Positions 10,879 to 25,421 of a stretch of 64,000 nt of DNA are shown here, piece after piece. The notes beneath the pieces are model-generated. The model was given only the letters and a program-made list of their open reading frames with translations, had not been told where the DNA came from and ran no database searches. The translations under genes and the position numbers were made by a program. This DNA comes from Flectonema sp. DT1601 (lineage: Eukaryota > Euglenozoa > Diplonemea > Diplonemida > Diplonemidae): contig OZ025825.1 of the NCBI GenBank assembly GCA_964019425.1, forward strand, positions 782,001-846,000, given 5' to 3'. Numbering within the stretch: position 1 is the stretch's first letter; each line of letters opens with the position of its first letter.

Positions 10879-13800
10879 AGTTATAGTTCTCTGGCCTCCG
10901 ACAAACCTTTTTTTTTTAATAAAAAAATAGTTTGTTTGTGTTTTATACGTAAAAGTAGAGAATGAAGCTTTTTTGTCGATCCTGGGCATCCTTTTTTTTT
11001 TGTCACTTGAGCCCTTTATTTTTCAGTAATCTTCCAAAAGTGTAGCTAACCAATGTTGTATAATTGCGGTAAAAAAAACGTCCTCTTCCCTTATCCAAGT
11101 AACTCTCTCCGATTTTTTTACTTCCCCCCCAATTTTTTTTTTTTGTTCCCTTTTATTCTCCTCCCTAAAAAATCGAGAGAGGGAGCGGGTAAGGATGAAA
11201 TTGTTTTTGAAGAGAGGAAAAAAAAAAAAAAAAAGAAAAACTCCACTTTTTTTTTTTTTTTTTTGATGTTGGAAAGCAACTTTGCGGAAAAAACCACTAC
11301 AGCATTGTTTTGGTGTGATACTCTCATTCATACCAGATTTTCGAGGATTTCATTTTTTTTCCTTCGTAATTTAGGTAGATTATGTTATTAGTGTCACGCG
11401 CTACTGGTGAAAAAAGTGGGGAAAACAAGTGTCAAAAAAAAGTACGTGTGAAAAAGGAAAAAAAAGAAAATGAAAAACTAAAAGAAAATGGATTTGGGCA
11501 TAGAATAGAAGAAAAGAAAAAGAAAAGAAAAAACTAAAAGAAAATTGTTTGATCTTTCGTGGGGATAATAAAAAAAAAAAAAAGAAGAATTTAAAAAAAG
11601 ATAATAATATCATTTAGAAATTAGTTAGTGAAGCGAAGTCTCTACTCTTTTTTTTGCTTTTGCTTTTGTGCTTGTTTTTTTTTTTTTTAAATTAATAATT
11701 TTTACTTCCCTCCCAGCAATTTTGAATTAATCAAGCTAGGCGTTTTTTTTTTATTTTAGTTTTTGTTTCCTCGAGCTGTTTTCTTTCATTGTATTGACAA
11801 AACGACCCCCTTCACTCATTTAACTGAGTAAGGAAACATTCGCAGCATCGTTTGAAGAAACTGATTTTGTAATTACATTTTTTGCTAAATATATATTTTA
11901 GTGTTTATCTTTAGACTCAAACTATTCAAGACCCAGAGTTTTTTTTTTTTTTTTTATATTCTTAAAACCAAAGCACAATGATTTTCCAACAAAAAAAAAA
12001 AAAAAAAAAAAAAAATGAATTTTTATACAATTTTGCGATTTTTAATTTAAAAAAATGAAATTAAAGAAAAAAAAGAAGAGGAGGGGAAAAGACTTTTTGG
12101 TGTGGTAAACTTGTAACTGACTGTGATTTTCTTGAAAAGTCTTCAGTTTTTTTTTATTTTATCGATTTATTCGTATGTTCAAGAACAGGACAATTTTTAA
12201 TTTTAGTTTTATTTTTTGTTTCCTTTATTACCCAATCACTGAGTTGATAAATCTCTCGTGATTAAATTACTTTAGTTTTTCACCCTCTCTTCACTTTTAC
12301 CCCATTTTTTTTATAATTTTTACCACACCAAGAAAAGTAGTTTTTCCTTTCGTTAAATTTCAAGACACTTAGGCATGGCTTTTCAGATCATTTTACCCAC
12401 AATGATGATGAGCTCTCTTTTTGGTTGATCGCAAAATATTTTTCATTTTTTGTTTTTTTTTTCCTGGTACAGAAAAAAAAATATTAATGTGTTTCTTTAG
12501 CAAACTTGTTATTAAGTCATAATTTACTCGCTAGCAAAAAAAAAAAAAAAAAGCATCAACCCTGTAAAAGGTTTGTTGTTACCTGACTACTGGTTGTATT
12601 GCTTTTGTAGTTCTGCGAATTGACACCTTGACCTTCGTCTCTTTCCGCGACGTAAGACAATCTTAGTCTTGTGGTCTTATCGCAATTATTTAAAAAAAAA
12701 AATAATTAGTAAGGCAATGTGTCCTTATTTTTTACTATCAAAGATCCCTATGCGGGGACGAAGACAAAAAAAAAAAAAAAAAAAAAATTTAAACATAATA
12801 ATATTATACACATGCGCTACAAAGCATGACCGGAGCTTCCATTGGACCTTGAAATTGTGGGTACTCAGATTGCTTTTACGTTGATGAGAGTAGTCTATGA
12901 AAATATGGAGCTTTTAATTGTCATCTTTTGGGGTGGAAATACATGTTGTACTTTCGTTCTACGGAACACCAATGATTTCACAGATTGAGGAGCATCACAA
13001 CGAGCAGCCTGCACAGTCGTTGTGTTTTGCGTAGTTATTTTTGTTTATTTAATTTTTTTTTTTTTTTCGTTTTTAACTGGACCACTGTAATGAAAGGATA
13101 GCTGTGTTGTAGTAATTTAAACCTTTTGTCAAATCAGAATTTTCGTAAATTTAATAATCAAAAAAAAAAAAAAAAATTGTGGCTCTACATGTTTGTCGAT
13201 GTGTACGTACATCTGACAACTGTTTATTTATTTTATGTATATTCTTTCTGAAGCCCTCTCAACCTTTTGCTTGGCGATAGCCAGCGGGGACATTGATTGC
13301 TACGTCCTTTAGGGATTTTTTTTGTTTTTGTTATTTCGAAGCTCAAAAAGCAGCTAAGATGCGCGACGAGCGCGTATGCGACCTCTCTTTTTAATGCGCG
13401 GGAATATACTTTGTGGTCTTGAATAGATTTTAAAAAAAAAAAAAGAAAGCTTTCCTTACTACTCTTGAGCTTGTGCCTTGCTTGTTTCTCTGTTTTTATT
13501 AATCACATTTTTCAAATGTGTTTCTATAACAGAAAGAATTGTACTGGGACCCCCAGATTTTCCAAGTTTTTGGACGTTTTTAAATGGTTTTGAGAATATC
13601 TATTTCTATTTTTTTTTTTTTTTTTTTTAAAATATCACGTATCAGTAAGAAAAAAAAAAAAAAAAGAAAAAAAAAACCAAAACAGTCCTGACTAGGTGAG
13701 GGAGACTTTCAGTCATCACAATTGCGTGTGTGAATTCATTCAATCCAAATAGCTGTTAAATAGTAATCAACGTTTGATTATTTCAGCTTGTATAGACGAA

Positions 13801-14080
13801 CAATACTACTTTGAACATAACTCTACTTCGAAACAATGAGCTGCTGATTTCGATCAGTAACAAAGTGTCTACTGCCTAAGAAGACAGCCATAGTTACAAT
13901 AGAAGTAGGGGTTCTTTTTTTTTTTTTTTTTATCTGAGGGAGACGAGTAGTCTCGACCTAACAAAAAAAAAAAAAAGGGAAATCGGCCTTTTGAGAAAGT
14001 AATTGTTCTGTATTTTGGGGATTGTTTTGCGCCAGATGTATGTTCGGCTCAAATTGCATTCAATCACTGTGCAATTCCCG

Positions 14081-14308
14081 TATTAACCGTTCTGAGACAA
14101 GAGTCTCGATTCAGGTGAGGGACCCATGAATTTAAAATGTTGCGTCACTTTTATCTTCCAGAGTAACCGAATTAGCAGACCTTAAAACATTAGGCTTGGA
14201 TTCAGGTGAGGAAAATAAAAAGTATTCATTATTGAGAAGGTTTTTAAAAGCGATTAAACGTTCCCAGATTAACCATGATTTGTGCAACTTAAAAAGAATG
14301 AATCATAG
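14081..14308 (+). repeat. Three exon-like cassettes ending in AG|GTGAGG
   Basis: Three units at 14081-14114, 14162-14205 and 14268-14308. Each begins with a (A/T)TAACC-like block preceded by TTCCCG, TTCCAG or TTCCCAG, and ends at AG followed by GTGAGG. The two spacers are 47 and 62 bases, like short introns. A further AGGTGAGG occurs near 13693. The reading frames do not join without stops, so if these are exons they are probably non-coding. Confidence 0.35.
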
Positions 14309-17300
14309 GTGAGGAGGCGTTTCCTTTGGTTAACTTATTAGCTGTATCACCTGTAATTGTAAATTAATTTTGATAATTTTGTGAATTCTACGAGATTGAT
14401 TGCTGTGTATTAGCAGCTTTGTGATCTGCAATGATTGCTTCTTCATTTCCCCCCCTTTTTTCTCTCTCTTTTCTTGTTTTTTTTTTTTTTTTTTAAATTT
14501 TTTTTACATTACTGCTATCTATAAACAATTGGTTTGTAGTACCATTTCAAATCAGCCTAGAAATATAAGCTCTTCTAAATATATTAGAATGAGATGAAAG
14601 ATGTAGGGAGGCTGATGATGGGCTCACCAAGGTATCACTTTGGTAAACAGCCATGTTTTTATAGGCGCTACAATCAATGATGCTTCGGGGTACTGCTGTT
14701 TAAGAATTGAAGCACTTATTTTTTTGTTCTGTACCTTATTTACAGAAAAATCATTCATCAAGAAACTTGTTTATAATAATGTAACAATAATCGTTATTGA
14801 AAATATCTTACCTGTTTATCTCTTATTTGTTTTTTGTTTTGTTACGTTCATTATAACATTAAAAAAAAAAAAAAAATGAAATAAAAAATTCACATTGTTT
14901 AGTTTTGTTTGCTAGTTAGTTGTCTGCGTTGGGAAAAAAATATTATTATTTTTTTTTCTCGTTCATTTTTTTTTTTTTTTTTGCTTGTCAAAAAGTTTTT
15001 TCCAAGTGAGCGATAATGTTCACGAGAGGAAGGTTTGCAAGGGAGAAAAAAAAAAAAAAAAATAATAATAATAATAATAAATAAATAGAAAAAATGCAGA
15101 CTAACTATTGCACGTTATCTCAATGAACCGAACCGTGCTCCCATAGATATTGAAGCATCCCTTTGATGCTTTTCTTTTTATTCTTAAATGCTAGCTGAAA
15201 CTCGCCAACGTTTCGTTATCAACATTCTAGTTCAGTCTTTTTTTTTGTTCTTTTTTGAAGCAAAAAGGGCGAACCTTATGAGTGTTGATATTGAAAAGGT
15301 TTGTAAAGTGTTTGTTTTTGCTTTTGTTTTCCTCCCTGCCCTCTGTTTTAATTTTTTTTTTTTTTGTGATTTTTTTAAAAAAAAGCATAATTTTCGTAGA
15401 GACTGATAAAGTAAAGCAAATACTACTTTTTAAGGAATAGAAAAAAAAAAAAAAATGAAAAAAAAGAATTAACTCCCTTTTTACTCTTCATCTCATGAAC
15501 AAATAGCGGAATGTTGGGCTGCTGTTTACCTCTCCTAGTTGGCACGAATTTGTATATGAAAGAAACCCCGCCTTGAATAGTTTGGCAAATAAATATCTGT
15601 CCTCCAAAGCTGATTTCTCTCATTTTCGCTTTCGTTTGACGGAAGATCGGTACCTTGCGATCTTTTTTGTTGGTGCTTTTCTCTTAATTAATGTTACATC
15701 GTGGTAGTTGTTGGTTAGACAACACTTGCCCTGTTTTGAAAAAAGTTCTATTGTTCCCTTGCTATTTATTCTTAACTGCCATAAAGACCTTTCTAACTTA
15801 ACCCTTCATCATAATGATACGCACCATAACTCTTAAAACAAAACAAAAAAAAAAAAAAAAAAAAAAAGGGAGAGAAAAAAAAAACTGAATTACGGAAAAA
15901 TTTAAAATGGTGTAGTTGTGTTCCCCTCAAGTTTTATTTTTGTTTATTTAACCACAAATCTCCCAACAGCTGACTTCCTGAACCGAAGTGATTTTTTGTA
16001 AATAAGAAACTGAAGAAAAAAAGAAAAAAGAATTGTTTAAGTTGCTGCTGTTTATTTCCTTTAAATCAAAGCCTAATGTGCTTCACAGTAGAGAATTCAG
16101 CTGCTCGTTTTAATCTCGCGATAAGTTCAACTTTAATCTGTGTTTGCAAAAAATGAAAAAAAGAAACTTTTTCCCGTTTCTCTGATTGACTCGGAAATAA
16201 GTCAGTATTTTTTCTGTTTTTCCCCCCTTTTTTGTTGCTTTCTTTTTTTTTTGCAGAGCTTTGTCTCACTCACTTTTGACTGCTGTTTTTTTTTTTTTTA
16301 TTCCTTTTTTTTTTTTTTTTTCCCCTTCCCTTTCATCTGCAGCAAAAAAAGAAATTATATACCAATATATAGTGTCAGTCTGCTGCACTTAACTGATGGA
16401 AGAAAAAAAACGAGAAGAGGAAAAAAAAAAAATAATTTTCGTCTACTAACTTTTTGTACCCCTATTGCACTGAGACTTTCAGCTATCCGCTCTCTATGTG
16501 TGTGGCCACGAAGAAGGCCGCATACGCTGATTAACCACTTAAAATGTAAAATGAGAAGGCTGTTTTTGTATTTAAAGTGTTTTTGTTGGTATACGAAGAA
16601 CTACCCCCTTGCTTCCCATTTTGAGATTCTTTTTTTTATTATTAAATTTCGAGATAAAGAAAAATAGTTGTTTTTTAGTTCTCTTACGCTTTTTATGTTT
16701 CTCATAACTTTCTTTTTTTTTTTTTTTTCCTTTTAGAATATTAGCTAAAACACACAAAACACTCTAATTAATTTAATTATTTATTTATTTATTTGTGAAG
16801 ATCCTCTAAACAGCTGGTGTTACTATATTATAACACATTATTATTCAAAACATTTTTTTTTAAATTTTTTTTAAAAATTTTTTAAATACTTGCAGTGGCA
16901 CAAAAAGTTTCACTAATAAAACAAAGTAACCTTATAAATCACGAACGAAGTACTTCATCTCGTTTGTTCATCGCCCCTCTTATTTATTTTGTTTTTTTTT
17001 TGTTTGCCTCTTTTTCTTCAACGCGCCATTCCATGGCTGATTTTACAATATTTTTTTTAATAAAATACCAACCGAAACCACCACGACTGGTGACCGGTGG
17101 AGGACACTAACAATTACATTCCCCACATTGCAAAAAAAAAAAAAAAAAAAAAAAAAAACTTTGCTATTTCAGCCATGGCGATAAATGCGACATTTCGATG
17201 GGACCCTTTTCTCTGATTGTGGTTTCTGCTCTTATTTTTCAAGAATAACAACAAAGCGAAGAAAGTGTTTTTACTGTTTTTTTTTTTAAGTGTAAGAAAA

Positions 17301-20300
17301 AATATTAGGAGGGACGACGACGACAGCAAAAAAAAAACTAGTGGAACCAAGCTCTGACTTCCAAAGTAATAATAATAACAGCGAAGAGCCCTCACGGGCG
17401 CGTTATTTGCGATTTCGCCGTTGTTATTTTTCTTCTCGGCACTTATTTTTTTTAATTTTTTTTTTTTTAGTTTTTTAGTTATTTCTTCCCAACAGCAGTA
17501 AGAAACAGCAACCTTTGTAACTTTTTGTGAGCGTTGTTGTTTCCTGTTGAGATGTTATATTATTGGACTCGCTTCTTTTTTTTTTTTTTTTATATGGTTT
17601 GTGAAAAACAACAGTACTGCTTCATTTAGCAAGTAAAAGGATAGATTTGCGATTTGTTTAAAGAAGAAGAGAAAAAGCTCCACAAAGGAGCTGATTCCTT
17701 TTTTTTTCCTCAAATTTTAATTCCGTTCTTTCTCGTTCTTTTTTTTTTTTTTTTTTATATGCTGTCGCAAATCCTTCTAGACTTTAGAAGGCTGCAATAA
17801 TGACCCTTGTCGGTTATATTCAATACGGAAAAGCGTAATTGGCACATCGTTATTAGAATTAATGCCAGTGGTTATTCCGTTTTTTTTTTTTTTTTTTTTT
17901 TTTTTTTTGTTCCCTCTCATTTCCTTGCTGATTCTTAGTTTATTTTTGCAAGTATAAGAAACAAAAAAAACGAAATTGTAATTTTAGGTGAGCCGTCTTT
18001 TATCATGCGATCTGTTCTTCTTGAGTTGCTTACTGACTTCCTGTTGCTAAGTTGAATATGTGTATGCTATTGCGTTGGTTAGAATTACAAATGCTGCCTT
18101 ACTCTGACTCGTTGGTAGATTTAACATCTCTAAATAGGAAATTGAATTCGAAGGGAAGGTTTGCCATGATGCTTCAACTCTAGGCTATTTGTTCTTCTTT
18201 AGGACAAGGCAACTGACTCCTTCGGTCAGGTTTGATATTCTGGTGACCGCAAACTCGTTTTCAAAAAATTCTTAAAACCTTTATACTGCACAATACTTTA
18301 GTACATAACAATCTTCCCCAACATGACCCTTGTTGTGTTGACCTTCTTCAGCGTGCGGCATCAAACCGCATGCTGTGGTATTATAAATGATGCTTTGTTT
18401 GTATTTAGTTCTCTTTTTGGCTTCTATCCGGCGGTTTCCTCCTTTTTTCCCAAAAGGACAACGTTATTGTAAGTGCGAAGACGCTTTATTTAGAAGTACG
18501 GCAGAGGAAAGGAAAGGCATCAACTGTGTGCTTCCTCCAGGAAGGAGAAATTGCTGTTTAGTTTTCGATCTGTATGCGATGTATGCCTTCACAGAAAATA
18601 GAGGGAAAACCAAAAAAAAAAAAAAAAAAGGAGGAAGAAGAAAAAAGAAGAATACAAGTAATGAAGTTATCAAAACTTACATAAAAAAGAGTCCTACTCA
18701 AGGGTGCTCCTTATTATGGTTTTTATGTTTCTCTATGCCTTTCCTTGTTTACTAATTAACAAAAACTACGTTGTTTGACACCAGCTCTCTTGCTGGTAGT
18801 GTGTTGTTTTCTTAAAGGTAACTCCAAAACATCCGGCTTGCGAAATGAAATATTTTAATTCGATTCGTATTTGAATGTCGTTCAGACATGAAAAACGAAA
18901 AAAAAAAAAAACATTTCTTTTTTTTTCCCTTCACTCACTCCCCTTAACTTTTCTTCGCAAAAATCGCGACGGGCAACAACAAGAACTGTAAAAACCGTTT
19001 GAAGGCAACGACACGTTTCTAATTCTGAAGAATCTCTTTTTTTTTAAATATTTTTATTATTTATTTTTCCCCTTAAATCTCATTACATATGAATAGAATA
19101 GAGAGTTTTCTGTTTTCCCCCGGCTATTTTTTCATGCGCTTTCCCGCTTGCGCTGTTCTCTCTACTCTCGCCATCCCGAACATGTGTCTTCGACGGTTAT
19201 GAGGGTTAGCTCTCTTGTGTTGTCTGCCTCTCTGTATCCCTCTTGGCTGTAGTACTCAAAAAAGAATAATAAAATCACACATTTGAAGAAAAAAATTTAA
19301 AAGTTCTCATTTCTAATGAGGTTACTATTTCCCCCTGCTTTTTATTTTTTTTTTTTATGAATGAAGAAGAAAAGAAATGGTCTCCACGAAAGATCCAAAC
19401 ACTCTGATAGTATATTCCCAATCCCCGAATGGAAAAAAAAAAAAGAAAAAGTGTATGCCCGTTTCTATAATACCTAAGGAATTTAATCCCGAAAAAATGT
19501 TTCGAACTGCTGCCCTTTCGTTCCCTGACTCTGGAGATTGTAAACTTAGGACTACTTTTGTAATAAGAATCGTCGTGTTTTTTTTATTGTCTCTAATATT
19601 TTTTTTTTTTTTTTTTGTGTAAAAAAAAAAAATACAGGGACCTTTTTTTTTTTTTTTGGTGGGTTTTTTTCTTGTATTTACTTAATAATTTGGTTGTACA
19701 TCGAGCACCGAGCATTGAAGAAAAATTCATAACCGCGACTGTGCATTTCTCGTTGTGCGATGGATTGACTTTTGTCTTTTTCCCAGCATGTTAGTTTTTA
19801 TCCCTCTCATTTTGTTTGCTAAGAATAGTTGTTCTTTATATCGGCATAGAGGATGGAACATCACTGTTGAGCAACTTGAATTTTTCATTTAAAAAAAAGT
19901 ATTTCGATCGACCACAGAATAGTGGTAATTCTTTTTTTTTATTATTCTTTATTTTCTCTTTTTCTTTCTCTGCTCCCTTCTTCACCTGTTTAAGCTTATT
20001 ACGGCTTGACATTCCCTCTGATTGCCTAATTGACAACAAAAGAAGGAAATATAAAGAAACCCGCGATCGATGTTAGGTTTTTTGGTGCCATGTACTTTTT
20101 ATTTCGATAAAGTACTTATATCTTTTTTTGTTTTCTTAAAATCTGTTATGCACGAATCGCATGTGGTTGTAAAACTTTTTTTTTTTTTTTTTTAAGTAAG
20201 AAAAAAAAGAATGAAAAAAAAAAAAAAAGAAATATTGCGTTGTAGAGTCAAGTTTAAAGAGGTAATAGATATTCTTTGCGAAAAAAGTAATTTTTTCTTT

Positions 20301-21186
20301 TTTTTTTTTCTCCAAGATCCCCTGATCTTGGAAACAATGTGAATACACCTGAAGGCATGAAATCAACGTCAACGGATATATGAAATATCCGTAACCCTGA
20401 AAACTGTATTAGAACGAAAGTAAATCTTCTCAATGAATACCCCTTTTTGCATAAAGCCGTGAAAACAGCTTGTTGGACAATGCTTTTCTAACCCTTCGCT
20501 CCGTTTCCATGTTTCGTCATACTATTAGGAGCTCCTTTGATTGAAGTATGACCGTTTTTTATATTTAGTTTTTTTTTTTCTTTCTTCTTGCTTGATGACT
20601 CTGCTCATCATCCACACACACATTACAATTATATATGTTAACCTCTTATAAGTGCCTTAGTTTGCATTGTACTGTATTGTATAATACTGTACATGTCTTC
20701 ATTTTATTATTAAAACAAAAAGATCACCGCAGGTATAAAAAAAAAAAAAAAGAATATTTTACGTATCATACATAACATAGTTGTTTTCCATTGACGAGAT
20801 TTAGTTTTTTTTTTTTTTTTTGTTTGCATGATTTTGAACTCCCCGAGGCATGCAATTTTGTGTGGAATCCATTTATGATGATTCATGTCTAATTTGCTGC
20901 GTGTTAACCTTGATTTATTTATCCCAAGTCCCCCCGATTTTGACTTTGGTATCTCTTGTGTGTTTTTTTTTTTTTTTTTTTTTTCCAGTATTTTACGTAC
21001 AAAACCAAATAGTTTAAACCCCCGATTTGACATTTTATATCCGTTTTATGCTTCTTTTTTTTTTTTTTTTTTTTTTTTGAGACATTGCAAAGAAAAAAAA
21101 AAAAAAAAGCAACTCAATCTGGATTAGCTTTTTATTTCATTGGATGCCGAATACGTCGGTACAAAACAAGAACTCCCCTGCATTAT

Positions 21187-21217
<31 letters not shown>

Positions 21218-23386
21218 GTAATTGTATTTTCTTTTTTCAAATAATATATATTTCTTTAAAATTTTTTAATTCAGATTGTCATGAAAAATTAATAGCGTTT
21301 GCATGCAGCTAAAAACCCCAATGCACCTTCAACCATACTTGCCTGCGTAAGTTGGATGTGGGACAGGAAACGGAAAAGTGTTTCTTGATTGTAGATTCAG
21401 TGCATCGTGCTGGTCTTTTTTCTTTGCTGATATCAAAACACAAATTTACTTTTTTTTCTTCTTTTTTTTTTGTTCGTCTTGTCGGACATACATTGGTTTA
21501 CAACAATGTTTCGAACACAGTTTAGGATTACTTGACATACAGAGATACTTGCGTTGTCAAAGAAAAAGCTTTTTAAAAAAAAAAAAAATCGAGTCGTAGG
21601 CCACTCTTTCTTCAAGAAAAAAAATTATTAGACGAAGAGGAAAGGAAAAGGAAGGACAACTTTCTTGTTTTTCTCAATATGCCAGGAATTTTGTTTTCTT
21701 CTTTTTTTCTATTCTTTTTTTTTTTTTTTTTTTGTTAAATGATGAGTACTTCGTTTATGATGGATGTATCATTATTTTTTCTATAAATTATAATGCGGTT
21801 CATACATAAAGGCAACGGAAAGGCATGTGAGGTATACTCAAAATCGGCCCTTATCCGTTACCCTCAATTATTTATTTTTTTGCAAATGACAAATTGTGTA
21901 ACTTTGAAAGCAACTGTTTAAAAAGTTGACGTATTCTCCATCATTGTTTTGGATGGAATATCTCAAATGACTTGGTAGTTCAGCTTCAAACGCAATTAAC
22001 GAGTTTTATCACTCCAATTTTCCGCTCACGGAGAATGGCAGGATGCTGACGAGGCCGGTTGCGGATTCGTCCAGGTGTGTTTAATGTGACTTTGATTATA
22101 TTTTTTTTAGCTCTCCTTTTTTTTCTTTCTTTTTTTTTGTTTTTTTTTTTTTTGTTGTTGATGTCCTGAATGCCAGCATATACAGAAGTGTTCAGTGGCA
22201 TACGACAAATCAAAAAAAAAAAAAAAAAAAAAAAACACACTTTTTTTAATATTTCTCTTTTTTACTGATACATTTTATTTCAACTGAGTCGAGTTTTTTT
22301 TTTTTTTTTTTTTTTTTATGAAAAAATTTTCTCAATTATATATTGTCCCTTTTTTTTTCCTTTCTTTTTTTCTTGATGGTTTTGCTCTATTTATTATTCC
22401 AGTGGAATCTTATGTGTTTTAAACACTGTCTCTCCACATTCTTAAGCCGTCCTTCCCCTTTAGTGTTGGTACATACAGTTTCGGTATTTTTTTTTTTTTT
22501 TTTTTTTTCCTTTCTCATGCATTTTTAAAAATGCAAAGAGAAACGAAAAAAAATATAAAAAAATAAAATAATGAAATACTCCAAAAACCAAAAAAGGAGA
22601 GGGGAGGTTAAGGGCTTTTTGCAAAAGTCAAAAATAAAAAAAATCTAACTCGACTCGTACATATTTTCAGAGATTGTTTATTCTCAATTGAAAGACATTT
22701 CGGATTGTCTTTCCCTGCATGCCTCTCTTTATTTTTGTTCATTTTTTGGAGTCCCGGTAGAGGGAACTTGTTCTTTAATTACGCACTCTTGCCCTCAAAA
22801 GTTATTGTCTTGTTCTTTTCTGATTTCTTTTTGCAAAGTTAAAAATCGGTGGGACTGGCAATAACGACAATAAAGATTGCGTGATGTGAACTCACCATTT
22901 CTGTTAAAAAGTTTAGAACAGGATTTGTCATAAAACCAAATTAACATATCGCATGCGTGAAAATGATAGACAATATTATATTCTCAGCGTGCTTTTATTT
23001 TGTGATTCAGTCCCTACTTTCGTAGCAATGAAGGTGACGCCACACCACAGTCAAAAGCTTTTTTTTTGGATATCATATTTGGTTGTCTTCCTGTTGATTC
23101 TATCTCCTTGGTCATAGTGTTGGTTTTTTGAATGTCCAGATGCAAAAAAAAAAAAAAAAAAAAAAAACTGAATCCTGGTTGATAACTAATGGTGATTTGA
23201 TTCGCCAAAAGTTTTCTGCACAAGCCCTTTTATTTTTTTTTTATCCCATTTTTTTTTATGGTGAAGTGGTAATATAATTAATAAATTTATTGTTGTACTG
23301 TATTGTATTTAAAAAAATTACAGCACGCATCCGCTAATTAGCATCCCCGTGATACCACACGTTGCTCTTTTGTCAGTCAATCGGCT

Positions 23387-23614
23387 GTGGTAGGATTTTT
23401 TCTTTTATTCAGTAAAATAGATTTCCATTGGTTGGGGTACAAAGATGTCACTTTCACTATTCACGGTACCTTCAACTTCCCTACTTCAGGGGAGACTCCG
23501 TACGGACTTAAGCATGCTTCAAGGGTTCCTTTTGGTCTTTGGAGAAACAGACTGGAAACGCAAGGCCTGCATTGCCGACATGCATGCGAGTTAGTCCTTT
23601 GCACTCGGATTTAA
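23387..23614 (+). other. Open frame in a complex island, unrecognised
   Basis: About 75 codons in a locally GC-richer island inside the gene-poor region. The middle (DVTFTIHGTFNFPTSGE...) has ordinary composition, unlike the surrounding homopolymer frames. I recognise no family and there is no strong start context. It may be a decayed gene fragment or chance. Confidence 0.2.
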
Positions 23615-24274
23615 GGAAAATCACAACAGAAGGGTGTCCGCGTCAGCCTTGAAAAAAAAAAAACTCGGCTGGCTTCGTATAACAAACTGTGATGGAAGTT
23701 ACATCAGACCCCGCTAATAGAGAAAACGGTTTTACAAACCCCAAATGATATTGTTTCCTTTTTATACAGTAAGGCACTTTTTTTTTGTTTTTTTTATTAT
23801 GGTATGAGTCCCATTCACCCCTCCCGTCATTTATATTGAGTAAAAGGTCATTTGTGATCGTCTAGTCATTTTTGTATGGGGAAAACAAAAAAAAATATAT
23901 ATTATTTCGTGGTGTGTGGATTTTCCTTTTTTTTCTTTTTATTTGTTATTGTTCTCACACTCATTTCTTTTTTTTTTTTCGAAACGGTGGCCAGAATAAG
24001 TTGGTCGGCGAATATAAGAATATTATATCGTGTGTGGACTTACTATTCACAGAGACGTTCATCAAATTGTGTTTTATAACGCACTCTTTACCCCTTTTTC
24101 TCTCGTTTTTTCTCTTTTTTTTCATTCCTCGAATCCTCATCCTCGTTGCTCCTTTGTGTCGCTGTTTCTTGTTCTGACAAGCCGGCTTTGTGGAAGATTT
24201 TAAAAGAAAAAAAAAGAAACGAAAAAGATAATAATAATAATAATAATAATTCGTTAAGTCAATCAAACACTTGA

Positions 24275-24312
<38 letters not shown>

Positions 24313-25327
24313 TTTTTTGTACCTCATTAAGAAGGAATCACCAAAATAAGCTTGTCTTTTACCCGTTAGTACAGCTGGTCATGCTTTTACGCCGTGCGTA
24401 CTTGGCTTGCTAATTGCTGTTTTTAAAAAAATTCTTTTAGACGACGCTGCGCTAGTTGGGCAGTATTCATTTTTCTTAGACCTTTTTATGTTTTATGCAG
24501 CTTTTTTATTTTATTTTTCTTTGAAGGTTGGGTTGCTTCGCTATAATATAGTACGAGCTGAACCTTCTTGCGACTGGCTGCAGAGAACATCTCCCCTTAA
24601 TCCCTAAACAACTTGTGCTTGAAAGAAGAAAAAAAAAAAAATCACATTACTCGATAGATTACTTCGGGTAAGGGAGAAAAAAAAAAAAAAAAAAAAAAAA
24701 CTGCCCTCTCTCCCTCTCTCTCTCTCCCTCTCTTTCTCTAGTGTAAAAATAAAAGAAAAAAAAACAAGATGCACACAAAAAGTAGGAAAAATTAAGAAGA
24801 CATTCTATTTTCTTTTTGTTAATATCTGTTTTAAAAAACAACAACAAAAAATATACATAATTGAGCGGTTCTTCTCGCGAATGAATCTTAGACGAACCTC
24901 AAGCGTGTATCATGCGTCCACTGCTTGGCTTTTTTAGTGTGCTGAGCCAAGTTCAGTCCCTTTGATCGTATTTACCTTAAAGTAGTGTAGGTATTATCTG
25001 AACCTCAATAAACGATATCTCGTTCAAAAATCTTTTCTTTTTTAAATTTTTCGTTAGTACTACCCACTCATTTAAGGGTTTTTTTATCTCAGGTTTTTGT
25101 AGTGCAACTCCGTGAGCTTTTACTGGTTGTTGACCTTTTTTAACTTTAATAAGCAATTTAAACATTTATATTAAACTTTTTTTTTTTTTTTTTTTTCCAT
25201 TGACAACTGGAGCCCTCTTTCCCTTCACATTTTCTTTTTAATACCTATTATTCTTTACATAAAAAGAGTTGTGAAAGGGGAGAGGGAATGTGTAATTTAC
25301 GGTTGGTTAACAATGTCTGAGCGAACA

Positions 25328-25421
25328 ATCACAATCAGATCACAAAAAATCTAATAGAATTCGTGCTGTTGCTCGACTTACTCTAAAGTCCTTCGCAACA
25401 TCACAATCAGATCACAAAAAA
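25328..25421. repeat. 22-bp direct repeat, 72 bp apart
   Basis: The 22-bp unit starting ATCACAATCAGATCAC and ending in a short A run occurs at 25328-25349 and again at 25400-25421. It has no known function. Confidence 0.4.

Noticed and set aside
14081-14308. Protein made of tandem micro-exons
   Set aside because: Each cassette has an open frame, but no combination of phases joins the three without a stop.
18387-18755. 122-codon open frame in the desert
   Set aside because: Half the frame is Lys/Arg from an A-rich run. The rest shows no family pattern and no splice support.
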